This document shows, piece after piece, positions 47,271 to 57,474 of a stretch of DNA of 64,000 nucleotides. The stretch spans positions 434,001 to 498,000 of the forward strand of contig NZ_LAXJ01000002.1 in NCBI RefSeq assembly GCF_001441615.1, written 5' to 3'. Position numbers and translations under genes: made by a program. The notes under the pieces were generated by a model that was given only the letters and a program-made list of their open reading frames with translations, searched no databases and was not told the origin of the DNA. The stretch is from Roseovarius atlanticus. GTDB taxonomy: Bacteria > Pseudomonadota > Alphaproteobacteria > Rhodobacterales > Rhodobacteraceae. Numbering within the stretch: position 1 is the first letter of the stretch; each line of letters starts with the position of its first letter.

Positions 47271-48122
47271 TTACAACCAGCGTCCGAGGATCGTCTGCCG
47301 ATAGACCTGCCGCAGCCAGCTGTCGCCCACCGCTTCCAGTGTCAGCCCCTGCCCGGTCAACAGCTTGTAGCTGTCCTCGTACCATTCGGTGCTTTTGAAG
47401 TTGTGGCCCAGGATCGCCCCCGCCGTCCGCGCCTCGTTCGTCAGACCCAGCGACAGATACGCCTCGACCAGCCGGTGCAGCGCCTCGGCGGTGTGCGTCG
47501 TGGTCTGGAAATCCTCGACCACCACGCGGAACCGGTTGATGGCCGAGGTGAAGTGATCGCGCCGCAGGTAATAGCGCCCGATCTCCATTTCCTTGGCCGC
47601 CAGATGGTCGAAGGCCAAGTCGAATTTCAGGATCGCCGAGCTGGTGTATTCACTGTCGGGATATTGCTCGATCACCTGCCGCAGCGATTGCAGCGCCTGG
47701 AAGGTCAGACCCTGGTCGCGGCCCACCTCGTCGATCTGGTCGTAATAGCTCAGCGCCAGCAGGTACTGCGCATAGGCCGCATCGCCATCGGCGGGATAGA
47801 AATCCAGATATCGCTGCGCGGCGGACCGGCTGTTCTCGTAATCCTCGTCTTTATGATAGGCGAAGGCCTGCATGATCACGGCCCGCTTGGCCCATTCCGA
47901 ATAGGGGTACAACCGCTCGACCTCGGCAAACAGCTCCGCCGCCTGTTCGGGGTCACCGCTGGCCAGGTCATACTCGGCCCGGCCAAAGATCTGTTCCGCC
48001 GTGAACTGTTCGTAATTGACCTCGCCGCGCGCGATGCGCGAGTTGACGCCGCCACAGCCCACAAGGACTGTCGAGGCCACGAGGGCCGCTGCCAAACCGA
48101 TCCCGATTCTGCCGCCTGTCAT
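47271..48122 (-). CDS. bamD: Outer membrane protein assembly factor BamD
   Basis: This 283-residue lipoprotein is the essential BamA partner in beta-barrel insertion. The leader ends in VLVGC (cysteine near residue 23). TPR-type helices follow, with LYPYSEWAKRAVIMQAFAYHKDEDY, DYENSRSAAQRYLDFYP and the repeat-like VIEQYPDSEYTSSA. The ATG at 48120-48122 gives the lipoprotein leader. The 163-base gap to lpxC contains the palindrome GGCCTTAAGGCC (48165-48176) and no convincing terminator. Confidence 0.95.
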   Translation of the reverse strand: MTGGRIGIGLAAALVASTVLVGCGGVNSRIARGEVNYEQFTAEQIFGRAEYDLASGDPEQAAELFAEVERLYPYSEWAKRAVIMQAFAYHKDEDYENSRSAAQRYLDFYPADGDAAYAQYLLALSYYDQIDEVGRDQGLTFQALQSLRQVIEQYPDSEYTSSAILKFDLAFDHLAAKEMEIGRYYLRRDHFTSAINRFRVVVEDFQTTTHTAEALHRLVEAYLSLGLTNEARTAGAILGHNFKSTEWYEDSYKLLTGQGLTLEAVGDSWLRQVYRQTILGRWL

Positions 48123-48285
48123 GCTCGCACGTACCCCCAAAAGCCTGTGCTAAACTTGTGTTCAGGCCTTAAGGCCGCGTGATTTTGCAGGATCATATCC
48201 GCAATACCAAAGGCGTCCTAGCACATAATTTTCCGGTGCAAAACGCCTTAGACCCGATTGTCGCTCACAAAGAATCCGCCTGTGG

Positions 48286-49215
48286 TCAGGCGACCTCAGG
48301 GATTTCGCCCCAATGCACGCCCGCGCCGGGCAGCCGGGCGGCGGTTTCCGCATCGCAGGTCACGGTCTCAAAGGCATCGGGGCGCGCGAAGAGCGCGCGC
48401 AGCAGGTCGTTGGTCACCGCGTGACCGGCACGCAGGCCGGTGTAATGACCCAGGATCGGCAGGCCGGCCAGCGCCAGGTCGCCAAGCGCATCCAGCATCT
48501 TGTGCCGCACCGGCTCATCCGGCTGACGCAAGCCGCCGGGGCTCAGGACGCGGTCGCCGTCAAAGACCACCGCGTTCTCGCCCGGGTTGCCGCCCAGGGC
48601 CAGGCCATTCGCCTGCATCGCATCGACGTCCGCCTTGCGGCAAAAAGTGCGCGCGGTCGACAATTCGCGCACGAAACTGCCGTTCGACATGTTCAAAAGC
48701 TTTTTCTGCCGCCCGATCGCGGCATCCTCGAACTCGATCACGAACTCCAGAAGCAGCGTGTCGTGCGGCACCAACCGGGCCGACGCGTCGCCTTTGGTCA
48801 CCTCGACGGGTTTCAGAACCTTCAGCGCCCGCACCGGCGCGTGCTGACGGCGCAGGCCGGTGGACAGGATGCCATGCACGAACGGGGCCGAGCTGCCGTC
48901 AAGGATCGGCACTTCGGGGCCGTTCACCTCGATCACCGCGTTATGCACGCCACAGCCCGCTAGGGCTGCCATGATGTGCTCGACGGTCGAGACGCTGACA
49001 CCGGCCGCGTTTTCCAGCAGGGTGCACAGCGGCGACTGGTTCACCATATCCCAGCGCGCCGGGATCTCGCAATTGCGCAGATCGCAGTCGATCCGGCGAA
49101 ACACGATTCCGCGATTGGCGGGGGCCGGAAGGATGGTCAGGCGCGCCTCTGCACCCGAGTGCAGGCCGACGCCATCGAAGGAAACCGGGGTTTTGACCGT
49201 ATTCTGCACGCGCAT
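48286..49215 (-). CDS. lpxC: UDP-3-O-acyl-N-acetylglucosamine deacetylase
   Basis: This 309-residue zinc enzyme carries out the committed step of lipid A synthesis. Zinc ligands are H80 (STVEHIMAAL), H238 and D242 (HKMLDALGD), and the catalytic histidine is H265 (LRAGHAVTN). GVGLHSG near the N-terminus and EVPILDGSS are intact. The ATG follows a moderate site, and a promoter lies 43-70 bases upstream. It sits between ftsZ and bamD, as in other alphaproteobacteria. Confidence 0.97.
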   Translation of the reverse strand: MRVQNTVKTPVSFDGVGLHSGAEARLTILPAPANRGIVFRRIDCDLRNCEIPARWDMVNQSPLCTLLENAAGVSVSTVEHIMAALAGCGVHNAVIEVNGPEVPILDGSSAPFVHGILSTGLRRQHAPVRALKVLKPVEVTKGDASARLVPHDTLLLEFVIEFEDAAIGRQKKLLNMSNGSFVRELSTARTFCRKADVDAMQANGLALGGNPGENAVVFDGDRVLSPGGLRQPDEPVRHKMLDALGDLALAGLPILGHYTGLRAGHAVTNDLLRALFARPDAFETVTCDAETAARLPGAGVHWGEIPEVA

Positions 49216-49257
49216 ACCTCAGGCCGATTATCGGCTCATTTAATTCAACTGAGCCAC

Positions 49258-49285
49258 ATTTATTGCGCGTGCAGGCAATGCTCAA
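49258..49285 (-). promoter_or_regulatory. Candidate lpxC promoter
   Basis: On the minus strand TTGAGC (49280-49285) and ATAAAT (49258-49263) are 16 bases apart. The leader then contains GGCTCA/TGAGCC (49233-49255), a 6-bp inverted repeat just in front of the gene. The promoter is placed after the ftsZ terminator, which fits separate transcription of lpxC. Confidence 0.45.
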
Positions 49286-49381
49286 TTCACTCTTTGCAAC
49301 GCGCTGAAACATCGCCCCTGCAGGGCTTGGCGAATTCTTGCCGACGCAGCGAGAGCCCTGCACAACCCTTTGATGAAAAAC

Positions 49382-49410
49382 AAAAAAGGGCCGCGCGCGG
49401 CGGCCCTTTT
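49382..49410 (-). terminator. Intrinsic terminator of ftsZ
   Basis: GGGCCGC and GCGGCCC form a 7-bp stem with a 5-base GC loop, flanked by a run of A on one side and T on the other. Read on the minus strand the stem is followed by TTTTTTG, a textbook terminator 23 bases past the ftsZ stop. It would also work on the plus strand. Confidence 0.9.
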
Positions 49411-49432
49411 CGATGGTCATTTGTTGTCTTTA

Positions 49433-51073
49433 TCAGTTCGCCTGACGGCGCAGGAAGGCGGGGATTTCGATCTGGTCGTCCTCTTCCTCGCGCTCGTCGC
49501 GCACCTCGGGCTGGGGCGCCGTGGCCTGCATCGGCGGCTGCTGGCGCACCGGGCGCTGCGGCTGCTGCGCGGCCCCTTCCGCGCCGTGGCCGGTCATCCG
49601 GTTGATCAGCGAGTTGATCCCGAAGCGCGGCTTTTCCGCGGCGTGCGCCGGGGCCGATGCGGGGGCTTGCTGCACCGGCTGGCGGGTCTCGCCGCCGCCA
49701 CGGTGATGCACTGCGGCCTGAAGACGGGCCAGGGCATCCTGCGACGGGGTGCCCGGCGCCGGGGCCTTGGGTGCCACGAAGGTCTCCGCCTCGTCCGCCT
49801 CATCGACATAGGTTTCCGGTTCGGGACGCGGCGTATAGGCCGGCGGCGGCAGGTCGCGCTCGCCGCTCTCGGCTTCGAAGATGTCCTCCATCTGCTCTTC
49901 CGCCGCCGCGCGCTGTGCGTCGAAGGCATTGAACAGGCTGGGTTCTTCCGCCGCCTCGGTGCTGGCCGCCACGGCGGGCTCCGCCACCGGCTCGACCGTT
50001 TCCTCGTAGGTCTCGACCGCCTCGATCTCGACTTCTTCGGCCGGCTTCAGCGGCTCTGCCAGCTTGCGGCGCGGCACAGGGATTTCCTTGCTCTCGTCCG
50101 TGGCGTCGATGCCGGTGGCCACGACCGACACGCGCATGAAGCCTTCCATCGTCGGGTCCAGCGTGCTGCCCACGATGATGTTGGCGTCGGCGTCCACTTC
50201 CTCGCGGATGCGGTTCGCGGCCTCGTCCAGCTCGAACAGCGTCAGGTCGTGCCCGCCGGTGATGTTGATCAACACACCCTTCGCGCCGCGCAGGCTGATC
50301 TCGTCCAGAAGCGGGTTCGCGATGGCCTTCTCGGCGGCCTGGATGGCGCGCTCTTCGCCGTCGTCCTCGCCGGTGCCCATCATCGCCTTGCCCATCTCGT
50401 CCATCACCGCGCGCACGTCGGCAAAGTCGAGGTTGATCAGGCCCGGGCGCACCATCAGGTCCGTGACACCCTTCACACCCTGGTAAAGCACGTCATCTGC
50501 CATCGAGAACGCCTCGGTGAAGGTCGTCTTCTCGTTCGCAAGGCGGAACAGGTTCTGGTTCGGGATGATGATCAGCGTGTCGACCATCTTTTGCAGCGTG
50601 TCCACGCCTTCCTCGGCCTGGCGCATCCGCTTGGCGCCCTCGAACTGGAAAGGTTTCGTGACGACACCGACGGTTAGCACGCCAAGCTCACGCGCTGCCT
50701 GAGCGATGATCGGGGCCGCGCCGGTGCCCGTGCCACCGCCCATACCGGCGGTGATAAAGCACATATGCGCGCCGGCCAGCTGGTCGACGATCTGTTCGAT
50801 ATTCTCTTCCGCAGCGGCGGCGCCCACGGCGGCTTTCGCCCCGGCGCCCAGCCCTTCGGTGACTTTCACACCCAGCTGGATCCGGTTCGGCGCGTTGCTC
50901 TGTGACAGCGCCTGCGCATCGGTGTTGGCGACGACGAAATCGACGCCTTCCAGCTGTTTCTCGATCATGTTGTTGACGGCGTTGCCGCCTGCCCCGCCGA
51001 CACCGAACACGGTGATGCGCGGCTTGAGTTCCTGGTCCTGTCCCTGACCTGGCATACTGAGGTTAAGTGTCAT
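49433..51073 (-). CDS. ftsZ: Cell division protein FtsZ
   Basis: This 546-residue tubulin homologue forms the division ring. The GTP-binding motif GGGTGTG is at residues 112-118 and the T7-loop region is intact ([11 protein letters not shown]). After the globular domain (about residue 330) comes a Pro/Ala/Glu-rich linker of about 190 residues, long compared with E. coli FtsZ (383 residues in total) but usual for alphaproteobacteria. The protein ends with the conserved partner-binding peptide [14 protein letters not shown] 179-base gap separates it from ftsA. Confidence 0.98.
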   Translation of the reverse strand: MTLNLSMPGQGQDQELKPRITVFGVGGAGGNAVNNMIEKQLEGVDFVVANTDAQALSQSNAPNRIQLGVKVTEGLGAGAKAAVGAAAAEENIEQIVDQLAGAHMCFITAGMGGGTGTGAAPIIAQAARELGVLTVGVVTKPFQFEGAKRMRQAEEGVDTLQKMVDTLIIIPNQNLFRLANEKTTFTEAFSMADDVLYQGVKGVTDLMVRPGLINLDFADVRAVMDEMGKAMMGTGEDDGEERAIQAAEKAIANPLLDEISLRGAKGVLINITGGHDLTLFELDEAANRIREEVDADANIIVGSTLDPTMEGFMRVSVVATGIDATDESKEIPVPRRKLAEPLKPAEEVEIEAVETYEETVEPVAEPAVAASTEAAEEPSLFNAFDAQRAAAEEQMEDIFEAESGERDLPPPAYTPRPEPETYVDEADEAETFVAPKAPAPGTPSQDALARLQAAVHHRGGGETRQPVQQAPASAPAHAAEKPRFGINSLINRMTGHGAEGAAQQPQRPVRQQPPMQATAPQPEVRDEREEEDDQIEIPAFLRRQAN

Positions 51074-51252
51074 AGCTCCGCCTTCTTTGCCTGCTGTTGT
51101 GCCCGCCTTGCGCAGGCTTAATCCGCCTAAATTGCATTAACAGTACCGTCCCGTCGCCGTTACGTCACCCAAAAAACACGAAAATACCACAAAATATGGG
51201 CCTTTTTTCGCGCTTTCACGCGGGATTTCGCCGAAACCCCCAGATTTTGCGA

Positions 51253-52587
51253 TCACCAGTTGTCCTTGAACCATTTTACCGCCCGCTTGAGGGACCGCGC
51301 CGGGTAGCGATCCACCGGAATCTCGAAGTCCCACCATTCGTCCTGGGGATTCGCCGCGAACAGGCACATGCCCACCGCGCTGGCAAACCCCGCCCCGGTC
51401 GCCGCCTGCGGCAGCCCGTGCACCCGCAGGGGCCGGCCCAGCCGCACCTGCTGTCCCAGGATGCGCGTCGCCAGACCGTCCAGCCCGGGGATCTGGCTGC
51501 CGCCGCCGGTCAGCACGATCTGCTGGCTCGGCAGGTGCTGGAACCCGGCGGCATCCAGCCGGGCGCGCACCTCTTCCAGGATCTCCTCGACCCGCGGGCG
51601 CATGATGCCGATCAGTTCCGCGCGACTTACCGTGCGCCGGTCATGTTCCCAGTCGCCGGTCTCGCCGCCGATCTCGATCATCTCGCGGTCGTCCATGCCG
51701 GTGGCCACGACGCCGCCGTAAAAGGTTTTGATCCGCTCCGCCGTGGCGTGCGGCACCTGCAAGCCCATCGAGATGTCGCCGGTGACGTGCTCGCCCCCGA
51801 TCCGCACGGAATCGGCATAGATCATGTGTTTCTTCATGAAGATCGACACGCCCGCGCTGCCGCCGCCCATGTCGATGCAGGCCGCGCCCAGCTCCTGCTC
51901 GTCCTCCACCAGCGCCGAGATCCCCGACACGTAAGCCGAGCTTGCCAGCCCCGCCAGTTCCAGGTCGCAGCGCTTGACGCAATGCGCCAGGTTCTGGATC
52001 GCCGCGCCATCGACCGTCAGCATGTGCATATCGACCGCCAGGTCCTGCCCCAGCTGCCCGCGCGGATCGTCAAGCCCCGAGCGGTGGTCCAGCGCGAAAT
52101 TCACCGGCTGGGCATGCAGCACCTCGCGCCCCTCGCCGAAATCGGGCACGTCGCAGGACGAAAGCACCCGGCTGATGTCCTGCTCGGACACGGTGCTGGC
52201 CTCCAGCGACACCTGCCCCGCCAGCCCATAGCTGCGCGGCTCGGCCCCCGAGAAACAGGCGATCACGTGATCGACGCGGATATTGGCCATCTTCTGCGCC
52301 GCCTGCAGGGCCGTGCGGATGGCCCGCTCGGTCTCGGCCATCGTCGTGATCTCGCCATAGCGTACACCGCGCGAACGGGTCGTTGCCGCCCCGATCACCC
52401 GGAACCCGGCCTGCCCCGCCAGCGCACCCACGCCCTCGGTCTCGCGCAGCCGGTCGCTGCCGTCGAAGCGCAGCACAAGGCAGGCGATCTTGGACGTGCC
52501 CACGTCCAGAACCGCCACGACACCGCGCTGCATCGCCGCCCGGCGCATGTTCCGCATCGCCCTTTGCGATTCATAAAGCTCGATCAT
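51253..52587 (-). CDS. ftsA: Cell division protein FtsA
   Basis: This 444-residue actin-like ATPase links FtsZ to the membrane. It shows VAVLDVGTSKIACLVLRF near residue 24, the ATPase segments GAACIDMGGGSAGVSIF and IVLTGGGSQIPGLDGLA, and a C-terminal amphipathic helix rich in Lys and Trp (SLKRAVKWFKDNW), which is the membrane-targeting tail. It follows ftsQ by one base. The 179-base gap to ftsZ (51074-51252) is AT-rich on one side and could hold an ftsZ promoter, but I found no clear hexamers. Confidence 0.97.
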   Translation of the reverse strand: MIELYESQRAMRNMRRAAMQRGVVAVLDVGTSKIACLVLRFDGSDRLRETEGVGALAGQAGFRVIGAATTRSRGVRYGEITTMAETERAIRTALQAAQKMANIRVDHVIACFSGAEPRSYGLAGQVSLEASTVSEQDISRVLSSCDVPDFGEGREVLHAQPVNFALDHRSGLDDPRGQLGQDLAVDMHMLTVDGAAIQNLAHCVKRCDLELAGLASSAYVSGISALVEDEQELGAACIDMGGGSAGVSIFMKKHMIYADSVRIGGEHVTGDISMGLQVPHATAERIKTFYGGVVATGMDDREMIEIGGETGDWEHDRRTVSRAELIGIMRPRVEEILEEVRARLDAAGFQHLPSQQIVLTGGGSQIPGLDGLATRILGQQVRLGRPLRVHGLPQAATGAGFASAVGMCLFAANPQDEWWDFEIPVDRYPARSLKRAVKWFKDNW

Positions 52588-52588
52588 C

Positions 52589-53470
52589 TTATTCTTCCGC
52601 CCCTACGGTCATTTTTGTCACGCGCCACCACTCGGACACCGCGTTTTCGTTCATTCTTATGGTCGGCCGGGACGCCAGGCGCATGTCCACCGCCGCAAGA
52701 TCGCGCTCCAGCATGTCCTGCACCTCGGCCAGCACGATCACGCGCTCCAATGCGCGCACCGGGTCGGTCTCGGGCAACAGGATGCGCTGGCCTCGGTCCA
52801 GCACCACGTCCCAGCGCCGCTCGCCCATGCGCACCAGCCCGCGCAGCCGCGCCCGCAGCGGCGACGCCGCCTGCAGGATCGCCAGCGCCTCGGGCACCGC
52901 CTCGGTCGCGCCCTTGCCCGCGATCACCGGCAGGTCGGCGCGGTCGGCGCGCTGTGCGATATCGCCGATCACCACGCCCTCGATGTCCACAACGCCAAGG
53001 CCCTCGCGCGACCGCCAGACCGCCACCGGTTGGCGTTCTTCCACGTGTGCCACCAGCACCCCGCCCTGCCGCACCCGCACCGAGGCGCTCGCCACGGCGG
53101 GCAGGCCGGCGATCGAAATGCGCACCGCGTCCAGGTCGATGTCAAAGGAACTGGCCGGCAGGTCATGCGGGAAAATCTCGCGGATATCCTCCTCGACGGT
53201 GGCGCTGGCGCCCTCGACAGCCAGAAGGTTGACCATGAATTCGGGCCGCGTCTCGATCCGCTCGCGAATGTCGGCCACCGCCAGCACGATGGCCTCCTGC
53301 CGCGCAGGGTCGGAAAAATACGCCGTCGCCAGCCCGAAGGTCAGGCAAAACGGCACGCCCACCCGCAACAGCTTGCGAAAGAGCGGCGTCAGCATCAGCC
53401 GCTGATAGCGATAAGACCACCGCGACGGTGCCGGATCGGCCTTGGGCTCCAGTCGTTTCACCTGTTGCAT
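52589..53470 (-). CDS. ftsQ: Cell division protein FtsQ
   Basis: This 293-residue single-pass membrane protein has a cytoplasmic basic N-terminus, one helix (about residues 35-53), a POTRA domain (about 80-150, with [21 protein letters not shown]) and the FtsQ/DivIB beta domain. It connects cytoplasmic and periplasmic division proteins. The ATG at 53468-53470 overlaps the end of ddl by 13 bases; the longer reading through ddl is a different frame of that gene. Confidence 0.94.
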   Translation of the reverse strand: MQQVKRLEPKADPAPSRWSYRYQRLMLTPLFRKLLRVGVPFCLTFGLATAYFSDPARQEAIVLAVADIRERIETRPEFMVNLLAVEGASATVEEDIREIFPHDLPASSFDIDLDAVRISIAGLPAVASASVRVRQGGVLVAHVEERQPVAVWRSREGLGVVDIEGVVIGDIAQRADRADLPVIAGKGATEAVPEALAILQAASPLRARLRGLVRMGERRWDVVLDRGQRILLPETDPVRALERVIVLAEVQDMLERDLAAVDMRLASRPTIRMNENAVSEWWRVTKMTVGAEE

Positions 53471-54378
53471 GACGCATCCCTGATCAGCCAGTCGCACAAT
53501 TGCGGAAAACTCATGCCCGCCGCCTGGGCCTGTTCCGGGCTCAGCGAGGTGGGCGTCATCCCGGGCTGGGTGTTGGTCTCCAGCAGGATCAGCCCGTCCA
53601 GCCCCTTCGCCTCGTCCCAGCGGAAATCGGTGCGGCTCAGTCCGCGGCACCCCAGCACCGCGTGGGCGCGCAGCGCATAGTCCTCGCAGGCGTCGGCAAT
53701 CTCCTGGGGAATATCGGCCGGGATCACATGGCGCGACCCGCCGGCGGCGTATTTCGCGTGATAATCGTACCAGCCGTCGGTGATGATATCCGTCACCCCC
53801 AGCGCCTTGTCGCCGATCACGGATGTGGTCAGCTCGCGCCCCGGCGCGAACGCCTCGACCATGACCGTCTGCGGCATGTCCTGCGACAGCTGCGGCGGCG
53901 CGTTGGCGGCCTCGTGCACGATATAGACGCCGACGGACGAGCCTTCGTTGTTGGGCTTCACCACGTAGGGCGGCGGCATCACATGCGCCTTTCCCACCTC
54001 GTCCTTGTCGACAATCACGCTGTTGACCACCGGCAGTCCCGCCGCACGGTACGCCGCCTTGGTCCGCTGCTTGTCCAGCGCCAGCGCCGAGGCCAGAACG
54101 CCCGAATGCGTATAGGGGATCTGCATCCATTCCAGCAGGCCCTGCACGCAGCCATCCTCGCCCCAGCGGCCATGCAGGGCGTTGAACACCACGTCGGGTT
54201 TGAGATCGGCCAGAACCACGGCAAGGTCGCGGCCGGCATCGACCTCGACCACCTCATAGCCTGCCTCCCGGAGTGCTGCGGCGCATTCCTGTCCTGACGA
54301 GAGAGACACCTCGCGTTCGGCCGAGGGGCCACCCATTATCACCGCAACAGTCGGGGCGTTTCCGCTCGAAGAAACCAC
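53458..54378 (-). CDS. ddl: D-alanine-D-alanine ligase
   Basis: This 306-residue ATP-grasp enzyme makes the D-Ala-D-Ala end of the peptidoglycan stem peptide. [15 protein letters not shown] is near the N-terminus, [13 protein letters not shown] binds ATP, and [19 protein letters not shown] is the metal-binding C-terminal motif. It starts at a GTG (54376-54378) preceded by GAGGCAG. It fits the usual murB-ddl-ftsQ order. Confidence 0.96.
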   Translation of the reverse strand: MVSSSGNAPTVAVIMGGPSAEREVSLSSGQECAAALREAGYEVVEVDAGRDLAVVLADLKPDVVFNALHGRWGEDGCVQGLLEWMQIPYTHSGVLASALALDKQRTKAAYRAAGLPVVNSVIVDKDEVGKAHVMPPPYVVKPNNEGSSVGVYIVHEAANAPPQLSQDMPQTVMVEAFAPGRELTTSVIGDKALGVTDIITDGWYDYHAKYAAGGSRHVIPADIPQEIADACEDYALRAHAVLGCRGLSRTDFRWDEAKGLDGLILLETNTQPGMTPTSLSPEQAQAAGMSFPQLCDWLIRDASCNR

Positions 54379-54432
54379 CTTACTGCCTCAATGTCCCGGG
54401 TCGTTATCGACCCTTGTTTTATTGTGTCCGCC

Positions 54433-55365
54433 TCAATCCGCGGAAGGGGCCGTTTCGCCGACCCTCATGATTTCCCAATGTAACTCTATTCCGCTGTCTT
54501 GGAAAACCTTTTTTCGCACCTCCTCGCCCAAACCTTCCAGGTCCGCCGCCGTGGCACCCCCGGTGTTGATCAGGAAGTTGGAATGCTTCTCACTCATCTG
54601 CGCCCCGCCCCGCGTGGCGCCGCGCATCCCGGCGTTGTCGATCACCTTCCATGCCTTCAGATCGTGCGTGTCGTCGGCCCGCCCGGTGCTGGAAAATCCG
54701 GCCGGATTGCGGAACGTGCTGCCCGCCGTCCGGTCCTTGGTGGGCTGCGTCTCGTCGCGCTTTTTCAGCTGCGCCTCCATTCGCGCCGCCAGCTCCTCGG
54801 GGTCGCCCGCAACGCCCTCGAACGTCGCCCGCGTGATCACCCATCCCTCTGGCAACTCGGTCTGGCGATATTGAAATTTCAGGTCATCGGCGGTCAGTGT
54901 GACCACCTCGCCCGCGCGGGTGACCGCCTCTGCCTCGACGAAATGATCGGCGACGTAGCTGCCATAGCACCCCGCGTTCATCCGCACCGCCCCGCCGATG
55001 GCGCCCGGGATGGTCCGCAGAAAGGTCAGGTCCACCCCCGCCTCGCCTGCGCGGCGGGCCACATGCGCGTCCAGCGCCGCGGCCCCGGCGGTGACGCGCG
55101 TGCCCTCGACCTCGATGGCATTGAACCCGCGCCCCAGCCGGATCACCACCGCGCGCAAGCCGCCGTCCCGCACGATCAGGTTGCTGCCCACCCCCATCGG
55201 AAAGACGGGCATGTCAGCTGGCAGGTCACGCAGGAACGCGGCCAGATCGTCCAGGTCCGCCGGCTGGAACAGCCAGTCCGCCGGCCCGCCCACACGCAGC
55301 CATGTCAGATCGGCCAGCACGCGCTTTTCGCTCAGACGGCCACGGGGTTGGGGAAGATCGCTCAT
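54433..55365 (-). CDS. murB: UDP-N-acetylenolpyruvoylglucosamine reductase
   Basis: This 310-residue flavoenzyme makes UDP-MurNAc. FAD-binding motifs [17 protein letters not shown] and [20 protein letters not shown], the catalytic serine region [11 protein letters not shown], and [20 protein letters not shown] are intact. It is followed by ddl after 67 codon-free bases and preceded by the two DUF2484 genes. Confidence 0.96.
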   Translation of the reverse strand: MSDLPQPRGRLSEKRVLADLTWLRVGGPADWLFQPADLDDLAAFLRDLPADMPVFPMGVGSNLIVRDGGLRAVVIRLGRGFNAIEVEGTRVTAGAAALDAHVARRAGEAGVDLTFLRTIPGAIGGAVRMNAGCYGSYVADHFVEAEAVTRAGEVVTLTADDLKFQYRQTELPEGWVITRATFEGVAGDPEELAARMEAQLKKRDETQPTKDRTAGSTFRNPAGFSSTGRADDTHDLKAWKVIDNAGMRGATRGGAQMSEKHSNFLINTGGATAADLEGLGEEVRKKVFQDSGIELHWEIMRVGETAPSAD

Positions 55366-55418
55366 GCGCGCTCTTCTGCCTTATCCCGGCCCGAACCGAA
55401 AGACAGCCACCGCCATTT

Positions 55419-55446
55419 CTTGCCAAAAATACTCAATCCCCGCCGC
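55419..55446 (-). repeat. Copy of the TATTTTTGG motif overlapping a gene end
   Basis: On the minus strand the stop codon of the first DUF2484 gene (55433-55435) sits inside GGGGATTGAGTATTTTTGG, followed by CAAGAAA. It is the fourth copy of the 3'-flanking motif in this window. No strong stem precedes it here, but the GC-rich end of the gene (CCCGCGGCGGGG-type sequence) could pair. Confidence 0.55.
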
Positions 55447-55702
55447 GGGCCACGTCCCCGCCCACGGCCCGCCGGGCCCAGCGACCCAGATAAATCACCG
55501 GCCAGCGCAACAGGCTCATGCCCGCCGCCAACACGAACAACCCCACCCACGGCCCGTTCTGCCAGGTGACATAGCCCAGGATCGGAATGCCCACCGCGAT
55601 CAGCGCATAGGCCCGCCGCCAGTGGTTGTCGCGACTGGGCATCATCGCCAGCAGGTTTGCGGCAAGCGCCCAGATGCAGGCCAGAACAAGGGACAGGCTC
55701 AT
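55433..55702 (-). CDS. DUF2484 family membrane protein (murB-proximal copy)
   Basis: This 89-residue protein has three hydrophobic stretches (about residues 3-20, 30-45 and 52-72), with ACIWALAANLLAMMPSRDNHWRRAY at the start. It matches DUF2484, a family I know from the murC-murB gap in Rhodobacteraceae. The ATG at 55700-55702 overlaps the stop of the second copy as ATGA. The paired genes share the opening LVLACxW pattern, so they arose by duplication. Function is unknown; a link to wall synthesis or division is suggested only by position. Confidence 0.82.
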   Translation of the reverse strand: MSLSLVLACIWALAANLLAMMPSRDNHWRRAYALIAVGIPILGYVTWQNGPWVGLFVLAAGMSLLRWPVIYLGRWARRAVGGDVARGGD

Positions 55703-55950
55703 TTCGGTATCTCCGGTCTTTCGCCTCTGAGACGCCGCGCGAAATAGCGCAGCGGGTTGCGGAACATGGACACCAAGCCCAGCACGGCCAACGCGGCGGG
55801 CAAGACGCCAAAGTCCCGCCCGATCAGCCAGATCAGCACCGGCGACAGCAACAGCAAAGCGATCCCCGGCGCGTATTGATGGCGCATCGGCAGCATCGAC
55901 ACCAACGTCCCCGCGATCACCCAGAGACAGGCAAGAACCAGAAGCGTCAT
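55699..55950 (-). CDS. DUF2484 family membrane protein (murC-proximal copy)
   Basis: This 83-residue protein opens with TLLVLACLWVIAGTLVSMLP and ends with a basic tail (RNPLRYFARRLRGERPEIPK). Three hydrophobic segments are visible. It is a diverged paralogue of the next gene, sharing the N-terminal LVLACxW pattern, the MxxRxxxxxx turn and the C-terminal RxPxxYxxR pattern. It is the first of the two in transcription order and follows the palindrome cluster at 55974-56041. Confidence 0.8.
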   Translation of the reverse strand: MTLLVLACLWVIAGTLVSMLPMRHQYAPGIALLLLSPVLIWLIGRDFGVLPAALAVLGLVSMFRNPLRYFARRLRGERPEIPK

Positions 55951-55973
55951 GCGTGGCCTCCGATGTCACGCGC

Positions 55974-56041
55974 CGTTTTCCGCGCGGAAAACGTACCGGA
56001 AAATGCGCATTTTCCGGCCCGGAATTTTCGTAAAATTCCGG
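55974..56041. repeat. Three tandem perfect palindromes between murC and the DUF2484 genes
   Basis: Three palindromes adjoin. A 20-bp one has arms CGTTTTCCGC / GCGGAAAACG (55974-55993). A 22-bp one has arms CCGGAAAATGC / GCATTTTCCGG (55996-56017). The third has 10-bp arms CCGGAATTTT / AAAATTCCGG around CGT (56019-56041). All have an AT run of four (TTTT/AAAA) in each arm. They fill the gap between the stop of murC and the DUF2484 pair and should form three hairpins in the mur transcript. Confidence 0.85.
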
Positions 56042-56047
56042 CCACCC

Positions 56048-57445
56048 TCACGCCGTCAGCTTTTCCGGCAACCCGTTCGCCCAGGCGCTGATCGTACCGG
56101 CGCCCAAGCAGACCACCATGTCGCCCGGCTTCGCCTGTTCGCGCACCAGCCGCACCAGATCGTCCTCGCCCAGGATCGCCCGTGCGTGCCGGTGGCCATG
56201 GGCAATCAGCCCCGCCACCAGATCGTCGCGGCTGGCACCCTCGATCGGGTCCTCGCCGGCGGCATAGACCTCGGCGATGGCGACCACGTCGGCATCGTTG
56301 AAGCACGCACAGAAATCGTCGAACAGCGAATGCAGGCGGCTATAGCGATGCGGCTGATGCACCGCGATGATCCGGCCCTTGGTGGCCTGCCGCGCGGCCT
56401 TCAGCACCGCGGCGATCTCCACCGGGTGATGGCCGTAATCGTCGATAATGGTCACGCCATCCACCTCGCCCACGCGGGTGAACCGGCGGTTCACGCCGCC
56501 GAACGCCGCCAGCGCCTCGCGGATCTCGTCCAGCTTCATCCCCAGGCTGCGCGCCACGGCCACCGCCGACAGCGCGTTCGACACGTTGTGGTCCCCCGGC
56601 ATCGGCAGGGTACAGCCCTCGATCACCGTGCCCTCGGCCTGAAGCGCGATGTCGAAATGCGCCACGCCGTTTTCATAGGTCAGGTTCATCGCCCGCACAT
56701 CCGCCTGCGCGTTGAAGCCGAAGGTGATCACCCGCCGGTCGCTGATCCGGCCCACCAAAGTCTGCACGTCCGGGTCGTCGGTACAGCAGATCGCCAGACC
56801 GTAGAACGGTATGTTCGACACGAAATCCAGGAATCCCTTGTGCAGCGCCTCTTCGGTGCCCCAATGCTCCATGTGCTCGGGATCGATATTGGTCACGATG
56901 GCAATCGTCGCGGGCAGGCGGTTGAACGTGCCGTCGCTCTCGTCGGCCTCGACCACCATCCATTCCCCCTGCCCCACGCGCGCGTTCGAGCCATAAGCGT
57001 GGATCACCCCGCCATTGATCACCGTGGGATCGAACTTGCCATGATCCAGAAGCGCCGCGACCATCGTCGTCGTGGTGGTCTTGCCATGGGTGCCCGCCAC
57101 CGCGACGTTCGATTTCAGCCGCATCAGTTCGGCCAGCATCTCGGCCCGGCGCACCACCGGCAGGCCGCGCCGCCGCGCCTCGTCCAGTTCGGCATTGCCC
57201 GGCTTGATCGCCGACGAGATCACCACGACCTGCGCGTCATCCAGATTCGCCGCCGCCTGGCCCTCGAAAATCGTCGCCCCGGCCTTTTCCAGCCGGTCGG
57301 TGATCTTCGACGTCTTCAGGTCCGATCCCTGCACGGTATAGCCATGGTTCAGCAGCACCTCGGCAATGCCCGACATGCCGATACCCCCGATGCCCACGAA
57401 ATGAATGGGGCCCACGTCGCCCGGAAGTTTCAATGCCGCGTTCAT
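56048..57445 (-). CDS. murC: UDP-N-acetylmuramate-L-alanine ligase
   Basis: This 465-residue Mur ligase adds L-Ala to UDP-MurNAc. The N-terminal Rossmann motif [15 protein letters not shown], the P-loop [16 protein letters not shown] (about residues 103-118), [11 protein letters not shown] and the third-domain [14 protein letters not shown] are intact. The ATG at 57443-57445 is chosen over one 11 codons upstream. It follows murG by 29 bases. Confidence 0.97.
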   Translation of the reverse strand: MNAALKLPGDVGPIHFVGIGGIGMSGIAEVLLNHGYTVQGSDLKTSKITDRLEKAGATIFEGQAAANLDDAQVVVISSAIKPGNAELDEARRRGLPVVRRAEMLAELMRLKSNVAVAGTHGKTTTTTMVAALLDHGKFDPTVINGGVIHAYGSNARVGQGEWMVVEADESDGTFNRLPATIAIVTNIDPEHMEHWGTEEALHKGFLDFVSNIPFYGLAICCTDDPDVQTLVGRISDRRVITFGFNAQADVRAMNLTYENGVAHFDIALQAEGTVIEGCTLPMPGDHNVSNALSAVAVARSLGMKLDEIREALAAFGGVNRRFTRVGEVDGVTIIDDYGHHPVEIAAVLKAARQATKGRIIAVHQPHRYSRLHSLFDDFCACFNDADVVAIAEVYAAGEDPIEGASRDDLVAGLIAHGHRHARAILGEDDLVRLVREQAKPGDMVVCLGAGTISAWANGLPEKLTA

Positions 57446-57474
57446 CGGTTTGGCTCCTTCGAATGAAAGGTCCC

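Noticed and set aside
51074..51252. CtrA-type site (TTAA-N7-TTAA) in the ftsA-ftsZ gap
   Set aside because: CTAAATTGCATTAAC looks related, but the first half-site and spacing do not fit the consensus.
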